This document shows, in pieces, positions 46,201 through 61,200 of a DNA stretch of 64,000 nt. This DNA is from Microglena sp. YARC (Eukaryota > Chlorophyta > Chlorophyceae > Chlamydomonadales > Chlamydomonadaceae). The translations under genes and the position numbers were made by a program. Location of the stretch: the NCBI GenBank assembly GCA_022414725.1, contig CM039464.1, positions 16,303,444 to 16,367,443 of the forward strand. Reading direction: 5' to 3'. Below the pieces are notes generated by a model. That model worked only from the letters and a program-made list of their open reading frames with translations, made no database searches and was not told the DNA's origin. Position 1 is the stretch's first letter. Each line of letters opens with the position of its first letter.

Positions 46201-49200
46201 TTGTGATAGTTATTGTGAATATCCCCATTCAACAGTGTGGCCTAACTTCAAGGCATCTTGAATCCAGTCCTCCGTGATCTTGCTGTTCTCATTCCTACTG
46301 GTTTTGTGTTTGTGATAGTTATTGTGAATATCCCATTCAACAGTGTGGGCCTAACTTCAAGGCATCTTGAATCCAGTCTCCGTGCAATCTTGCTGTTCTC
46401 ATTCCTACTGGTTTTGTGTTTTGTGTTTATAGTTATTGTGAATATCCCCATTCAACAGTGTGGCCTAACTTCAAGGCATCTTGAATCCAGTCTCCGTGCA
46501 ATTCTTGTTGTTCTCATTCCTACTGGTTTTGTGTTTGTGATAGTTTATTGTGAATATCCCCATTCAACAGTGTGGCCTAACTTCAAGGCATCTTTGAATC
46601 CAGTCTCCGTGGCAATCTTGCTGTTCTCATTCCTACTGGTTTTGTGTTTGTGGATAGTTATTGTGAATATCCCATTCCAAGTGTGGCTAACTTCAAGGCA
46701 TCTTGAATCCAGTCTCCGTGCATTCTTTGCTGTTCCTCATTCCTCGTTTTTTGTGTTTGGATAGTTATTGGTGAATATCCCATTCAACAGTGTGGCCTAA
46801 CTTCAAGGCATCTTGAATCCAGTCTCCGTGCAATCTTGTTGTTCTCATTCCTACTGGTTTTGGTGTTTGTGATAGTTATTGTGAATATCCCCATTCAACA
46901 GTGTGGCCTAACTTCAAGGCATCTTGAATCCAGTCTTTCCGTGCAATCTTGCTGTTCTCATTCCTACTGGTTTTTGTGTTTGTGTAGGTGTTTCAAACAG
47001 TTGGCCTAACTTGTGCATAATCCCCCATTCAACAGTGTGGCCTAACTTCAGGCATCTTGAATCCAGTCTCCGTGCAATCTTGCTGTTCTCATTCCTACTC
47101 GGTTTTGTGTTTTGTGATAGTTATTGTGAATATCCCATTCAACAGTGTGGCCTAACTTCAAGGCATCTTGAATCCAGTCCTCCGTGCAATCTTGCTGTTC
47201 TCATTCTACTGGTTTTGTGTTTGTGATAGTTATTGTGAATATCCCATTCAAAGTGTGGCCATTTTCCAGTCTCCGTGCAACACAAGCATTAAACTTCATT
47301 TGAATCCAGTTCCGTGCATCTTGCTGCTCTCATTCCTACTTGTTTTGTGTTTGTGATATTGTGACCCGTTAGGTTGAATCATCAGTGGCCTAACTTCAAC
47401 ATGGTGCTGCGCCACTTGTGAATCCATGCAATCTGTGAATAATTCAACAGTGTGGCCTAACTTCAAGGCATCGGTCTCCGTGCATCTTGCTGTTCTTCAT
47501 TCCTACTGGTTTTTGTGTTTGTGATAGTTATTGTGAATATCCCCATTCAACAGTGTGGCCTAACTTCAAGGCATCTTGAATCCAGTCTCCGTGCATCTTG
47601 CTTGTTCTCATTCTACTGGTTTTTGTGTTTGTGATAGTTATTGTGAATATCACATTCAACAGTGTGGCTAATTCAAGGCATCTTGAATCCAGTCTGTGCA
47701 ATCTTTGCTGTTCTCATTCTACTGGTTTTTGTGTTTGTGATAGTTTTTTATTGTGAAATATCCCATTCACAGTGGTGGCCTAACTTCAAGGCATCTTGAA
47801 TCCAGTCTCCGTGCAATCTTGTTGTTCTCATTCCTACTGGTTTTGTGTTTGTGATAGTTTATTGTGAATATCCCCATTCAACAGTGTGGCCTAACCTTCA
47901 AGGCATCTTGAATCCAGTCTCCGTGCAATCTTGCTGTTGGGTCATTCCTACTGGTTTTGTTTTGTTTGTGATAGTTATTGTGATCATTCCATTCAGTGTG
48001 GCCTAACTTCAAGGCATCTTGAATCCAGTCTCCTGTGCAATACTGGTTCTCTGTGTTTGTGATAGTTATTGGTGATATCCCATTCAACAGTGTGGCCTAA
48101 CTTTCAGGCATCTTTGGAATCAGTCCTCCGTGCAATTTGCTGTTCTCATTCTACTGTGGTTTGTGTGATTGTGAATAGTTATTTGTGATATTCCCCCATT
48201 CACAGTGTGGCCTAACTTCAAGGCATCTTGAATCCAGTCCTCCGTGCAATCTTGCTGTTCTCATTCTAACTGGTTTTGTGTTTTGTGATAGTTATTGTGA
48301 ATATCCCCATTCAACAGTGTGGCTAACTTTCAAGGCATCTTGAATCCAGTCTCGTGCAATCTTGCTGTTCTCATTCTACTGGTTTTGTGTTTGGGTGATA
48401 GTTATTGTGAATATCCCATTAACAGTGTGGCCTAACTTCAAGGCATCTTGAATCAGTTCCGTGCAATCTTGCTTGTTTCTTTCCTACTGGTTTTCGTGTT
48501 TGTGATAGTTATTGTGAATATCCCCATTCAACAGTGTGGCCTAACTTCAAGGCATCTTGAATCAGTTCCGTGCAATCTTGCTGTTCTCATTCCTACTGGT
48601 TTTAGTGTTTGTGATGATTTGTTGTGTTTGTGACTTCAAGGCATCTTTATTGTGCAATCTTGCTTTGCTCTCATTCCTATCCCCATTCAACAGTGTGGCC
48701 TAACTTCAAGGCATCTTGAATCCAGTCTCCGTGCAATCTGTTGTTCTCATTCCTACTGTTTGTGTTTGTGATAGTTTATTGTGAATATCCCTTTCAAACA
48801 GTGTGGCTAACTTCAAGGCATCTTGAATCCGTGAAGTCTGTGCATTTGAAATGCTGTTCTCATTCCTTGGTTTTGTGTTTGTGATAGTTATTGTGAATAC
48901 CCATTCAAGTTTGGCCTAACTTTCAAAGGCATCTTGAATCCAGTCTCCGTGCAATTCATTCTACTGGTTTGGGTGTTTGTGATAGTTTTTGTGAATATCC
49001 CATTCAACATGTGTGGACCTAATTCAAGGCATCTTGAATCAGTGCAATCTTGCTGTTTCTCATTCCTATGGTTTTGGTGTTTCTGATAGTTTTATTGTGA
49101 ATATCCATTCAACAGTGTGGCTAACTTCAAGGCATCTTGAATCCAGTCTCCGTGCAATCTTGCTGTTCTCATTCCTACTGGTTTTGTGTTTGTGATAGTT

Positions 49201-52200
49201 ATTGTGAATATTTCCCCATTCACAGTGGTGGCCTAACTTCAAGGCATCTTGAATCCAGTCTCCCGTGCAAATCTTGCTGTTCTCATTCTACTGTCTTTGT
49301 GTTTTGTGATAGTTATTGTGAATATCCATTCAACAGTGTGGGCCTAACTTCAAGGCATTCTCGAATCAGTCTCCCCGTGCATCTTGCTGCTCTCATTCCT
49401 ACTGGTTTTGTGTTTGTGATAGTTATTGTGAATATCCCCATTCAACAGTGTGGCTAACTTCAAGGCATCTTGAATCAGTATCCGTGCAATCTTGCTGTTC
49501 CTCATTCCTACTGGTTAGTGTTTGTGATAGTTATTGTGAATATCCCATTCAACAGTGTGGCCTAACTTCAAGGCATATCTTGAATCCAGCCGTGCAATCT
49601 TGCTGTTCTCATGTCCTACTGGTTAGTGTTTGTGATAGTTTCTATTGTGAATTCTCCCCATTCAACAGTGTGGCCCTATCTTCAAGGCATCTGAATCCAG
49701 TCTCCGTTGCAATCTTGCTGTTCCTCATTCCTACTGGTTAGCGTTTGGTGATAGTTATTGTGGAATTATCCCTATTCTATTCAACAGTGTGGGCCTAACA
49801 TTGCAAGGCATCTCGAATCCAGTCTCCCCTTTCCCCCCCGTGCAATCTTGCTGCTCTCATTCTACTGGTTTTGTGTTTGTGATAGTTATTGTGAATATCC
49901 CCATTCAACAGTGTGGCCTTAACTTCAAGGCATCTTGCAATCTTGCTGTTTTCTCATTCTATGGTTTGTGTTGGTGATAGTTATTGTGAAATCCCCATTC
50001 AACAAGTGTGGCCTATTTCAGGGCATCTTGAATTCCAGTCCTCCGTCGGCAATCTTGGTTGTTCTCATTCCTACTGGTCTTTGTGTTTGTGATAGTTATT
50101 GTGAATATCCCCATTCAAACATGTGGCCTAACTTCAAGGCATCTTGAATCCAGTTCCCGTGCAATCTTGCTGTTTCTCATTCCTACTATCTGGTTAGTTG
50201 TTTTGTGAGTAGTTATGTGGAATATCCCCGATTCAAGACAGTGTGGCCTAACTTCAAGGCATTTGAATCCAGTCTCCGTGCAATCCTTGCCTGTTCTCAT
50301 TCCTACTGTAAGTGTTTGTGATATGTTATTGTGAATTATCCCTATTCAACAGTGGGTGGCCTAACTTCAAGGCATCTCGAATCCAGTCTCCGTGCAATCT
50401 GCTGCTCTCATTCCTAACTGGTTTTGTGTTTTGTGATAGTTTATTGTGAATATCCCATTTTCACAGTGTTGCCTAATTCACAAGGCATCTTGAATCCAGT
50501 CTCCGTGGCAAATCTTGCTGTTCTCATTCCTATACTGGTTTTTGTGTTTGTGATAGTTATTGTGAATATCCGCCATTCAACAAGTTGTGGCTAACTTCAA
50601 GGCATCTTGAAATCCAGTCTTCCGTGCAATCTGTTGTTTCTCATTCCCTACTGGTTTTGTGTTTGTTGATAGTTTATTGTTGAATATCCCATTCAAGCAG
50701 TGTGGCCTATACTTCAAGGCATCTTGAATCGCTCCCATCCCGTGCAATCTGCTGTTCTCATTCCTACTGGTTTTGTGTTTGTGATAGTTATTGTGAATAT
50801 CCGCCATTCAACAGTGTGGCCTAACTCAAGGGCATCTTGAATGCCAGTCTTCGCGGTGCAATCTTGTTGTTTCTCCATTCCTACTGGTTTTGTGTTTGGT
50901 GATGTTATTGTTGAATATCCCCATTCAACCGTGTGGCCTACGTTCAAGGCATCTTGAATCCAGTCTCCGTGCAATCTTGCTGGCATGCTCTTCCTACTGT
51001 TTTGTGTTGTGATAGTTTATTGTGAATATCCCCAAATTCAACAGTGTGGCCTAACTATCAAGGCATCTTGAATCCAGTCATCCGTGCATCTTGCTGTTCT
51101 CAATTCGCTACTGGTTAGTGTTTGTGATAGTTATTGTGAATATGCCCCATTCAACAGTGTGCCTATCTTCAAGGCATGCTTGAAATTCCAGTGCCCTCCG
51201 TGCAATCTTGCTGTTCTCATTCCTACTGGTTAAGCGTTTGTGGGATAGTTATGTGAATATCCCTATTCAACAGTGTTGGCTAACGTTCAAGGCATCTTCG
51301 AATCCAGTTCCGTGCAATCTTGCTGCTCTCATTCCTATCTGGGTTTTGGTTTGTGATAGTTATTGTGATATCCAATTCAACAGTGTGGGCCTAAATCAAG
51401 GCATCTTGAATCCAGTCTCCGTGCAATCTTGCTGCTCTCATTCCTACTGGTTTTTGTGTTTGTGATAGTTATTGTGAATATCCCATTCAACAGTGTGGCC
51501 TAACCTTCAAGAATCTTGAATCCAGTCTCCGTGCAATCTGTTGTTTTCTCATTCCTACTGGTTTAGTGTTTGTGATAGTTAATTGTGTAATACCCATTCA
51601 ACAGTGTGGCTAACTTCAAGGCATCTTTGAATCCAGTTCTCCGTGCAATCTTGCTGCTCTCATTCCTACTGGTTTTGTGTTTGTGATAGTTATTGTGAAA
51701 TATCCCCATTCAACAGTGTGGCCTAACTTCAGGCATCTTGAATCAGTCTCCGTGCAATCTGTTGTTTCTCATTCCTACTGGTTAGTGATTGTGATAGTTA
51801 TTGTGAATATCCTATTCAACAGCTGTGGCCTAACTTCAAGGCATTGAATCGCAGTCTCCGTTCCAATCTTTGTTGTTCTCATTCCTCACTGGTTTTTGGT
51901 GGTTTTGTGAATAGTTTTGGTGAATATCCCCATTCAACAGTGGTGGCCTAAACTTCAAGGCAATCTTGAATCCAGTCTCCGTGCCAATCTTTGCTTGTTC
52001 CTCATCCTACTGGGTTTGGTGTTTGTGATAGTTATTGGTGTAATATCCCCATTCAACAGTGTGGCCTAACTTCAAGGCATCTTTGAATCCAGTCTCCCGT
52101 GCATCTTGCTGCTCTCATTCCTACTGGTTTTGTGTTTGTGATAGTTATTGTGAATAATCCCCATTCAACAGTGGTGGCTAACTTCAAGGCTCTTGGATCC

Positions 52201-55200
52201 AGTCTCCGTGCAATTCCTTGTTGTTCTCATTCCCTACTGGTTAGTGATTTGTGATAGTTATTGTGAATATCCTATTCAACAGTGTGGCCTAACTTCAAGG
52301 GCATCTTGAATCCAGTCTCCGTTCAGTCTTGTTGTTCTCATTCTACTGTTTTGTGTTTGTGATAGTTTATTGTGAATATCCCATTCAAACAGTGTGGCCT
52401 AACTTCAAGGCAATCTTTGAATCAGTCTCTCGTGCAATCTTGCTTGTTCTCAGTTCCTACTGGTTTTGTGTTTGTGATACTATTGTGAATATCCCCATTC
52501 AACAGTGTGGCTAACTTCAAGGCATCTTGAATCCAGTCTCGCGTGCACCTTTGCTGTTCTCATTCCTACTGGTTTTGTGTTTGGTGAATAGTTATTGTGA
52601 TATCCCATTCAAACAGTGTGGGCCCTAACTCAAGGCATTTGGAATCCAGTCTCCATGCAATCTTGCTGCTCTCAGCTCATTCCTACTGGTTTTGTGTTGT
52701 GATAGTTATTGTGAATATCCCATTCAACAGGTGTGGGCCTAACTTTCAAGGCATCTTTTGAATCCAGTCTCCCGTGCAATCTTGTTGTTTCATTCCTAAC
52801 TTGGTTTTGGTGTTTGTGATATTTTATTGTGAAATAAATCCCCCCATTAACAGTGTGGCCCTAACTTCAAGGCATCTTGAATCCAGTCTCCGTGCAATCT
52901 TGCTGTTCTCAATTCCTACTGGTTTTGTGTTTGTGATAGTTATTGTGAATATCCCATTCAACAGTGTGGCCCTAACTTCAAGGCCATCATGAATCCAGTC
53001 NNNNNNNNNNNNNNNNNNNNNNNNNNNNNNNNNNNNNNNNNNNNNNNNNNNNNNNNNNNNNNNNNNNNNNNNNNNNNNNNNNNNNNNNNNNNNNNNNNNN
53101 NNNNNNNNNNNNNNNNNNNNNNNNNNNNNNNNNNNNNNNNNNNNNNNNNNNNNNNNNNNNNNNNNNNNNNNNNNNNNNNNNNNNNNNNNNNNNNNNNNNN
53201 NNNNNNNNNNNNNNNNNNNNNNNNNNNNNNNNNNNNNNNNNNNNNNNNNNNNNNNNNNNNNNNNNNNNNNNNNNNNNNNNNNNNNNNNNNNNNNNNNNNN
53301 NNNNNNNNNNNNNNNNNNNNNNNNNNNNNNNNNNNNNNNNNNNNNNNNNNNNNNNNNNNNNNNNNNNNNNNNNNNNNNNNNNNNNNNNNNNNNNNNNNNN
53401 NNNNNNNNNNNNNNNNNNNNNNNNNNNNNNNNNNNNNNNNNNNNNNNNNNNNNNNNNNNNNNNNNNNNNNNNNNNNNNNNNNNNNNNNNNNNNNNNNNNN
53501 NNNNNNNNNNNNNNNNNNNNNNNNNNNNNNNNNNNNNNNNNNNNNNNNNNNNNNNNNNNNNNNNNNNNNNNNNNNNNNNNNNNNNNNNNNNNNNNNNNNN
53601 NNNNNNNNNNNNNNNNNNNNNNNNNNNNNNNNNNNNNNNNNNNNNNNNNNNNNNNNNNNNNNNNNNNNNNNNNNNNNNNNNNNNNNNNNNNNNNNNNNNN
53701 NNNNNNNNNNNNNNNNNNNNNNNNNNNNNNNNNNNNNNNNNNNNNNNNNNNNNNNNNNNNNNNNNNNNNNNNNNNNNNNNNNNNNNNNNNNNNNNNNNNN
53801 NNNNNNNNNNNNNNNNNNNNNNNNNNNNNNNNNNNNNNNNNNNNNNNNNNNNNNNNNNNNNNNNNNNNNNNNNNNNNNNNNNNNNNNNNNNNNNNNNNNN
53901 NNNNNNNNNNNNNNNNNNNNNNNNNNNNNNNNNNNNNNNNNNNNNNNNNNNNNNNNNNNNNNNNNNNNNNNNNNNNNNNNNNNNNNNNNNNNNNNNNNNN
54001 TATTGTGAATATCCCCAACATTCAAACACCGTGCTACCTTCACAGGCAACCTTCTTCGCACAATCCAGTCTCGTGCAAATCTTGCTGTTCTCAACCCTCA
54101 CTGTTTTGTGACTTGGTGATAGTCTATACTGTGAATATCCCCATTCAACAGTGTTGCCACTAACTTCAAGCGCAAAATTCTTGAATCCAGTCTCCGTGCA
54201 ATCTTGTTGTTCTCATTCCTACTGGTGTTTATAGTCGTTTGTGATAACGATGTATTCTTGACATACACACTCACATGTGCTTGGCCCTCTAGACTTCAAG
54301 GCATCTTGAATCCTCAGTCTCACCACGTGCTAATCGTGCCTGTTCTCTACTCCTACTTGGTTTTGTGTTGATATGTTTCTAACGGTGAACTACTCCACAT
54401 TCAACAGTCTCTGGCTTACTTAAGGCATCTTGAATCGGTCTCCGTTCATATCTCTGATTGTCTCATTCCTAACTGCGTTTTGTGTCTTAGTCTATAGTTA
54501 TTGGTGAATATCCCCATCACAGGTGGCCTAACTTCTAGGCATTCTTGACACTCCAGTCCTCCGTGCGAATCTTGCTGTTTCTCATTCCTAACTGTTTTGT
54601 GTTTGTGATAGTTATAGTGAATAGTCCCCATTCAACAGTGTGGGCTAACTCAAGGCCATCTTGAATCGCAGTCTCCGTGCAAAGTCTTGCTGTTCTCATT
54701 GCCTACTGGTTTTTGTGTTTGGTGATAGTTTTGTGAATATCCCCATTCGACAGTTGTGGCCTAAGCTTCAAAAAGGCATCTTTGAACCAGTTCCTTCACC
54801 GCGTGCCAATCCTTGCTTCTCTCTATTCCAACTGAGTTTATGGTGTTTCGTTGAAGTAGTTCTATTTGTGAATATCGTCCTATTCACACAAACGTGGCCT
54901 TACCCTTCATGGCATCTTGAATCCATCTCCCTGCTAATCTTGCACTGTTCTCATATCCTACTGGTTTTGTGTTTGTGATAGTTATTGTGAATATCCCATC
55001 ACAGCTGTGGCTAACTTCACAGGCATCTTGAACTAAGTCTCCCCGTGCAATATTCTTGCTGTTCTCATGTCCTACTGGTTAAGTGTTTGTGGATAGTTAT
55101 TGTGAATATTGCCCCATTCACACAGTGTGGCCTGAAACTTCAAGGCATCTGAAGTCAGTCTCCGTGCACAATCTTGTGACTTCTTGCACGATTTCTCTAC

Positions 55201-58200
55201 TGGTTAGTGTTTGACATAGGTTCATCTTTGTGAATATCCCTTATTCAACAGCTGGGCCTTAACTTTCTCAAGGCATCATCGAATCCAGATCTCCGTTGCA
55301 ATCTTGCTGCTCTCATTCCTACTCGGTTTTTGGTGTTTGTGGATACGTTTATTGTGATATCCCATTCAAACAGTTTGTGCCTAACTTCAAGCCTCTTGAA
55401 TCCATCCGTGCGAATCTGTTCTCATTTCCTACTGGTTATGTTTGGATAGTTTATTGTGTATATTCCCCATCAACAGTGTCAACACTTCAAGGCATCTTGA
55501 GCCATCTCCGTGCAATCTTGCTGCTCTCATTCCTACGGTTTTGTGTTGTTGATAGTTATTGTGAATATCCCCATCAACAGTGCTGCCTAACTTCAAGGCA
55601 GTCTTGAATCCAGTCTCCGTGCAATCTTGCTGTTGCTCATTCCTACTGGTTATTGATTGTGATAGTTATTGTGAATATCCCTATTCAACAGTGTGGCCTT
55701 AACTTCAAGGCATTCTTGAATTTTTCCAGTCTCCGATGCCACTTGCTGCTCTCATTCCTACTGGTTTTTGTTTGTGATAGTATTGGTGGAATATCCCATT
55801 CAACCAGTGTGCCCTAACATTCAAGGCATCTTGAATCCAGCTCTCCTGTGGCAATCTTGCTGTTCTCATTCCTACTGGTTTATGTTTGTGATAGTTATTG
55901 TGAATATCCCCATTCAACAGTGTGGCCTAACTTCAAGGATCTTGAAATCCAGTCTCCGTCAATCTTGTTGTTCTCATTACCACTTGGTTTTGTGTTTGTT
56001 GATAGTATTGTGAATATCCCATTCAACAGTGTGGCCTAATTCAAGGCATCTTGAATCAGTCTCCCGTGCAATACTTGCTTGTTCTCATTTTCCTACTGGT
56101 TTTGTGTTTGTTGATAGTTATTGTGAATATCCCCATTCAACAGATTGTGGCCGAACGTTCAAAGGCATCTTGAATCCAGCTCCGTCAGTGTTTGGTGTTT
56201 GTTCTCATTCCTACTGGTTTTTTGTGTTTGTGTGTATAGTTATTGTGAATTATCCCCATCAACAGTGTGGCCTAACTTCAAGGCTCTCTGAATCCAGTCT
56301 CCGTTGCATTCTGTCTGTTCTCCATTCTACTGGCTTTTGTGTTTGTATAGTTATAGTGAATATCCCCATGGCAACAGTGGTGGCCTAACTTCAAGCATCT
56401 TTGAATCCAGTCTCCGGTGCAGATTCTTGCTGTTCTCATTCCTACTGCGTTTTGCTGTTTGTGTATTATGTGAATTCCCCATTGCAACATGTGGCCCTAA
56501 CTGCATCTTGAATTCCAGTCTCCGTGAACTTGCTGTTCTCATTCCAACTGGTTTTTGTGTGATAAGGTGACTATTGTGAATATCCCCATTCAACAGTATT
56601 GTGGCCTAACTTCAAGGTTCATCTTTGAATCCATCTCCGTGCAATCAAGTTTGCTGTTTCTCATTCCTACTGGTTTTGTGTTTCACGTGATAGATTTCCT
56701 TATTCCGGTGAATACCCCATTCACAGTGTGGCTAAACTTCAGAAGGCATCTTGAATCCATCTCCGTGCAATCTTGCTGTTCTCAATTCCTACTGGTTAGT
56801 GTGTGTTTGTGATAGTTATGATAGTCGAGATATCCCCCCTGCATAATCATCAACAAAGTGTGGCCTAACTTCAAGGCATCTTGAATCCAGTCTCCGTGCA
56901 ATCTTGCTGTTCTCAAATTCCTACTGGTTTTGTGTTTGTGATAGTTATGTGAATATCCCCATTCAATTCAGTCGTGATCGCCTACTCAAGCAATCTATGC
57001 ATACCTCGAATTCCAGTCTCCGTTGCCAGTATTCGCTTGTTCTTGCAAACTCGGTTATGTGACATCCATTCAAGCCAGTGTGAAGCTCCTACACTTCAAC
57101 TCTTGAATCCAGTCCAATCTTGCTTGCATTTTCTACCTACTTGTGATAGTTATTGTGAATATCCCCCATTCAACAGTGTGGCCTAGCTTCAAGGCATTCA
57201 AAGTCTCCGTGCAATCTTGCTTTCTAGTGAGTTTGTGATTTAGTTTACTTTTTTGTAGTATTGCTGAATTTATTGTAGAATATCCCCATTCAACAGTGGT
57301 GGCTAACTTCAAGGCATCTTGAATCCAGTCTGCCGTGCAATCTTGCTGTTCTCAATCTGTTTTTTTTTGTGTTTGTGATAGTTATTGTGAATATCCTTCC
57401 ATTCAACAGTGTGGGCCTATGACTTCAAGGAAGGCATCTATCTCTGGAATCCAGTCTCCGTTGCAATCTCTTGCTGCTCTCATTCCTACTGGTTTTGTGT
57501 TTGTGATAGTTATTGTGAATATTCCCCATTCAACAGTGTGGCCTAACTTCAAGGCATCTGAATCCAGTCTCCGTGCAATCTGTTCGCTTTCTCATTCCTA
57601 CTGGTTTTGTGTTTGGTGATAGTGTTATTGTGAATATCCGCCATTCTAAACAGTGTGGCCTACTTCAAGGCATTCTTGAATCCAGTCTCCGTGCAATCTT
57701 GCTTGTTCTCATTCCTACTGGTTTGTGTTTGTGATAGTTATTGTGAATATCCCCATTCAACAGTGGTGGCCTAACTTCAAGGCATCTTGAAATCGTGCAG
57801 CCAATCTTGCTGTTCTATTCATACTGGTATAGTTCCTACTGTTTTTTGTGTTTGTGATAGTTTTGTGATTCAATGTGATTGTGAAATAATCCCTGGCATT
57901 TCAACAGTGTGGCTATACTTCAAGGCATCTTGCAAACCTCTGGTTAGTGTTTGTTGTATAGTTATGTGAAGTCCCTATTCCGTGCAATCTGCTGTTCTCA
58001 TTCCTACTGGTTTTGTGTTTGGTGAATTAGTTATTGTGAATATATTCCCTCATTCAACAGTGTGTGGCCTAACTTCAAGGCGAGATCTTTGATCAGTCTC
58101 CCATCTTGTGCTGTTCTCATTCTACTGGTTAGTGTTTGTGATAGTATATTGTGTGCAATTATCCCCCATCAATCTTAAGGCATCTTGCTCCAATCTTGCT

Positions 58201-61200
58201 TTCTCATTCTACTGTTGGTTTTGTGGTTTGGTGAATCCATAGTTGCTCAGGCAATTTTGTGAAGTGCCCTCATTCCTGTTTTTGTGTTGTGATAGTTGAT
58301 GTGATCATCAGTCACGTCACGTGTGTGGCCATGAGAACTTCAGGCAAGGCATCTTGAATCCAGTCTCCGTGCAATCTTGCTTCTCCAATTCCTTACTGGT
58401 TTTGTGTTTTGACACGCTCTCATTTATTGTGATGATATCCCCATTCAATTCAGTGTGGCCTAACTTCAAGGCATGCTTGAATCCAGTCTCCGTGTGTTGT
58501 TCTCATTCCTACTGGTTTAGTGATTTTGTGATAGTTATTGTGTATAATGCCCATTCAAACAGTTGGGTGGCCTTAACTTCAAGGCATTTGAATCCAGTCT
58601 CAAGGCCGGTGTACAATCTTGTTGCTCTCGATTTCCTACTGGTTTTTGTGTTTTTGTGATAGTTATTGTGAATATCCCCATTCAACAGTGTGGCCTAACT
58701 TCAAGCATCTTGAATCCAGTCTCCGTGCAATCTTTTTCTGTTCTCATTCCTACTGGTTGTGTTTGTGATAGTTATTGTGAATATCCCCATTCAACAGTGT
58801 GGCCTACTTCAAGGCATCTTGATCCAGTCTCCGTGCAATCTTGCTGTTCTCATTCCTACTGGTTTTTGTGTTTGTGATAGTTATTGTGAATATCCCCATT
58901 CAACAGTGTGGCCTAACTTCAAGGCATCTTGAAATCCAGTCTCCGTGCTTAATCTTGCTGCTCTCATTCCTAACTGGTTTTGTGTTTGTGATAGTTTATT
59001 GTGAATATCTCCCATTCAACAGTGTGGCCTAACTTCAAGGCATCTTTGAAATCCAGGTCTCCGTGCAATCTTGTTTGTTCTCATTCCTACTGGTTTTGTG
59101 TTTGTGATAGTTATTGTGAATATCCCCATTCAACAGTGTGGCCTAACTTCAAGGCATCTTGAATCCAGTCTCCGTGCAATCTTGCTGTTCTCATTCCTAC
59201 TGGTTTTGTGTTTGTGATTAGTTATTGTGAATATCCCCATTCAACAGTGTGGCCTAACTTCAAGGCATCTTGAATCCAGTCTCCGTGCAATCTTGCTGTT
59301 CTCATTCCTACTGGTTTTGTGTTTGTGATAGTTATTGTGAATATCCCCATTCAACAGTGTGGCCTAACTTCAAGGCATCTTGAATCCAGTCTCCGTGCAA
59401 TCTTGCTGTTCTCATTCCTACTGGTTTTGTGTTTGTGATAGTTATTGTGAATATCCCCATTCAACAGTGTGGCCTAACTTCAAGGCATCTTGAATCCAGT
59501 CTCCGTGCAATCTTGCTGTTCTCATTCCTACTGGTTTTGTGTTTGTGATAGTTATTGTGAATATCCCCATTCAACAGTGTGGCCTAACTTCAAGGCATCT
59601 TGAATCCAGTCTCCGTGCAATCTTGCTGTTCTCATTCCTACTGGTTAGTGTTTGTGATAGTTATTGTGAATATCCCCATTCAACAGTGTGGCCTAACTTC
59701 AAGGCATCTTGAATCCAGTCTCCGTGCAATCTTGCTGTTCTCATTCCTACTGGTTTTGTGTTTGTGATAGTTATTGTGAATATCCCCATTCAACAGTGTG
59801 GCCTAACTTCAAGGCATCTTGAATCCAGTCTCGTGCAATCTTGCTGTTCTCATTCCTACTGGTTTTTGTGTTTGTGATAGTTATTGTGAATATCCCATTC
59901 AACAGTGTGGCCTAACTTCAAGGCATCTTGAATCCAGTCTCCGTGCAATCTGCTGTTCTCATTCCTACTGGTTTGTGTTTGTGATAGTTATTGTGAATAT
60001 CCCCATTCAACTGTGTGGCCTAACTTCAAGGCATCTTGAATCCAGTCTCCGTGCAATCTTGCTGTTCTCATTCCTACTGGTTTTGTGTTTGTGATAGTTA
60101 TTGTGAATATCCCCATTCAACTGTGTGGCCTAACTTCAAGGCCATCTTGAATCCAGTCTCCGTGCAAATCTTGCTTGGTTCTCATTCCTACTGGTTTTGT
60201 GTTTGTGATAGTTATTGGTGAATAATCCCCATTCAACAGTGTGGCCTAACTTCAAGGCATCTTGAAATCCATCTTGCTGTTCCATTCCCGTGATATCCCA
60301 TTCAATCTTGCTTGTCTCGTGCATCTTGCTGTTCTTTCCTACTGGTTTTGTGTTTGTGATAGTTATTGTGAATATCCCCATTCAACAGTGTGGCCTAACT
60401 TCAAGGCATCTTGAATCCAGTCTCCGTGCAATCTTGCTGTTCTCATTCCTACTGGTTTTGTGTATGTGATAGTTATTGTGAATATCCCCATTCAACAGTG
60501 TGGCCTAACTTCAAGGCATCTTGAATCCAGTCTCCGTGCAATCTTGCTGTTCTCATTCCTACCGGTTTTGTGTTCGTGATAGTTATTGTGAATATCCCCA
60601 TTCAACAGTGTGGCCTAACTTCAGGGCAGCTTGAATCTAATCGTCTTGAAATGTTGCTGCTCTCATATCTACTGGTATTGAAATTGTTATTGTATTAATA
60701 CCATCATTCAAAACGTTGGCCTTCTTTATACAAGAGCACCTTGAAGCCAGTCTTATTGCGATCTTGCTGTTCTCGTGCCTACTGGTATTGTGAGTGTGAT
60801 TGTATTGATATCATCATTTGGACATGTGGCCTACCTTACGCAAGAGCATCTTTAATCCAGTCGTCTTGCAATCTTGCTGTTCTCATTCCTATTGGTAATG
60901 TGTTCGTGATAGTAATTTTGAAGATCCCCATTCAAACGTGTGGCCTACATTCAGGGCAGCTTGAATCTAGTCGTCTTGCAATCTTGCTGTTCGCATTCCT
61001 TCTGGTACTGTGGTTGTGATAGTCATTGTTAATATCCCCTTTCGAACATGTGGCCTACCTTGGCCAAGGGCATCTTGAATCCAGTCTCTCTGCTGAAGTA
61101 GTTGTCTGGGATCGCATGGTCCTGGTACCTGATCCATACCTTAACACCTAGGGTAGGGAGAGGGTGAGGGTGGGGGTGGGTGAGGGTAGGGAGAGGGTGA

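Noticed and set aside
52824..54101. Frames running through X residues
   Set aside because: They cross the 1,000-N gap.
40816..60640. Dozens of short frames with peptides such as CSHSYWFCVCDSYCEYP
   Set aside because: All are translations of the 110-bp satellite, ended by its non-triplet period or by indels.
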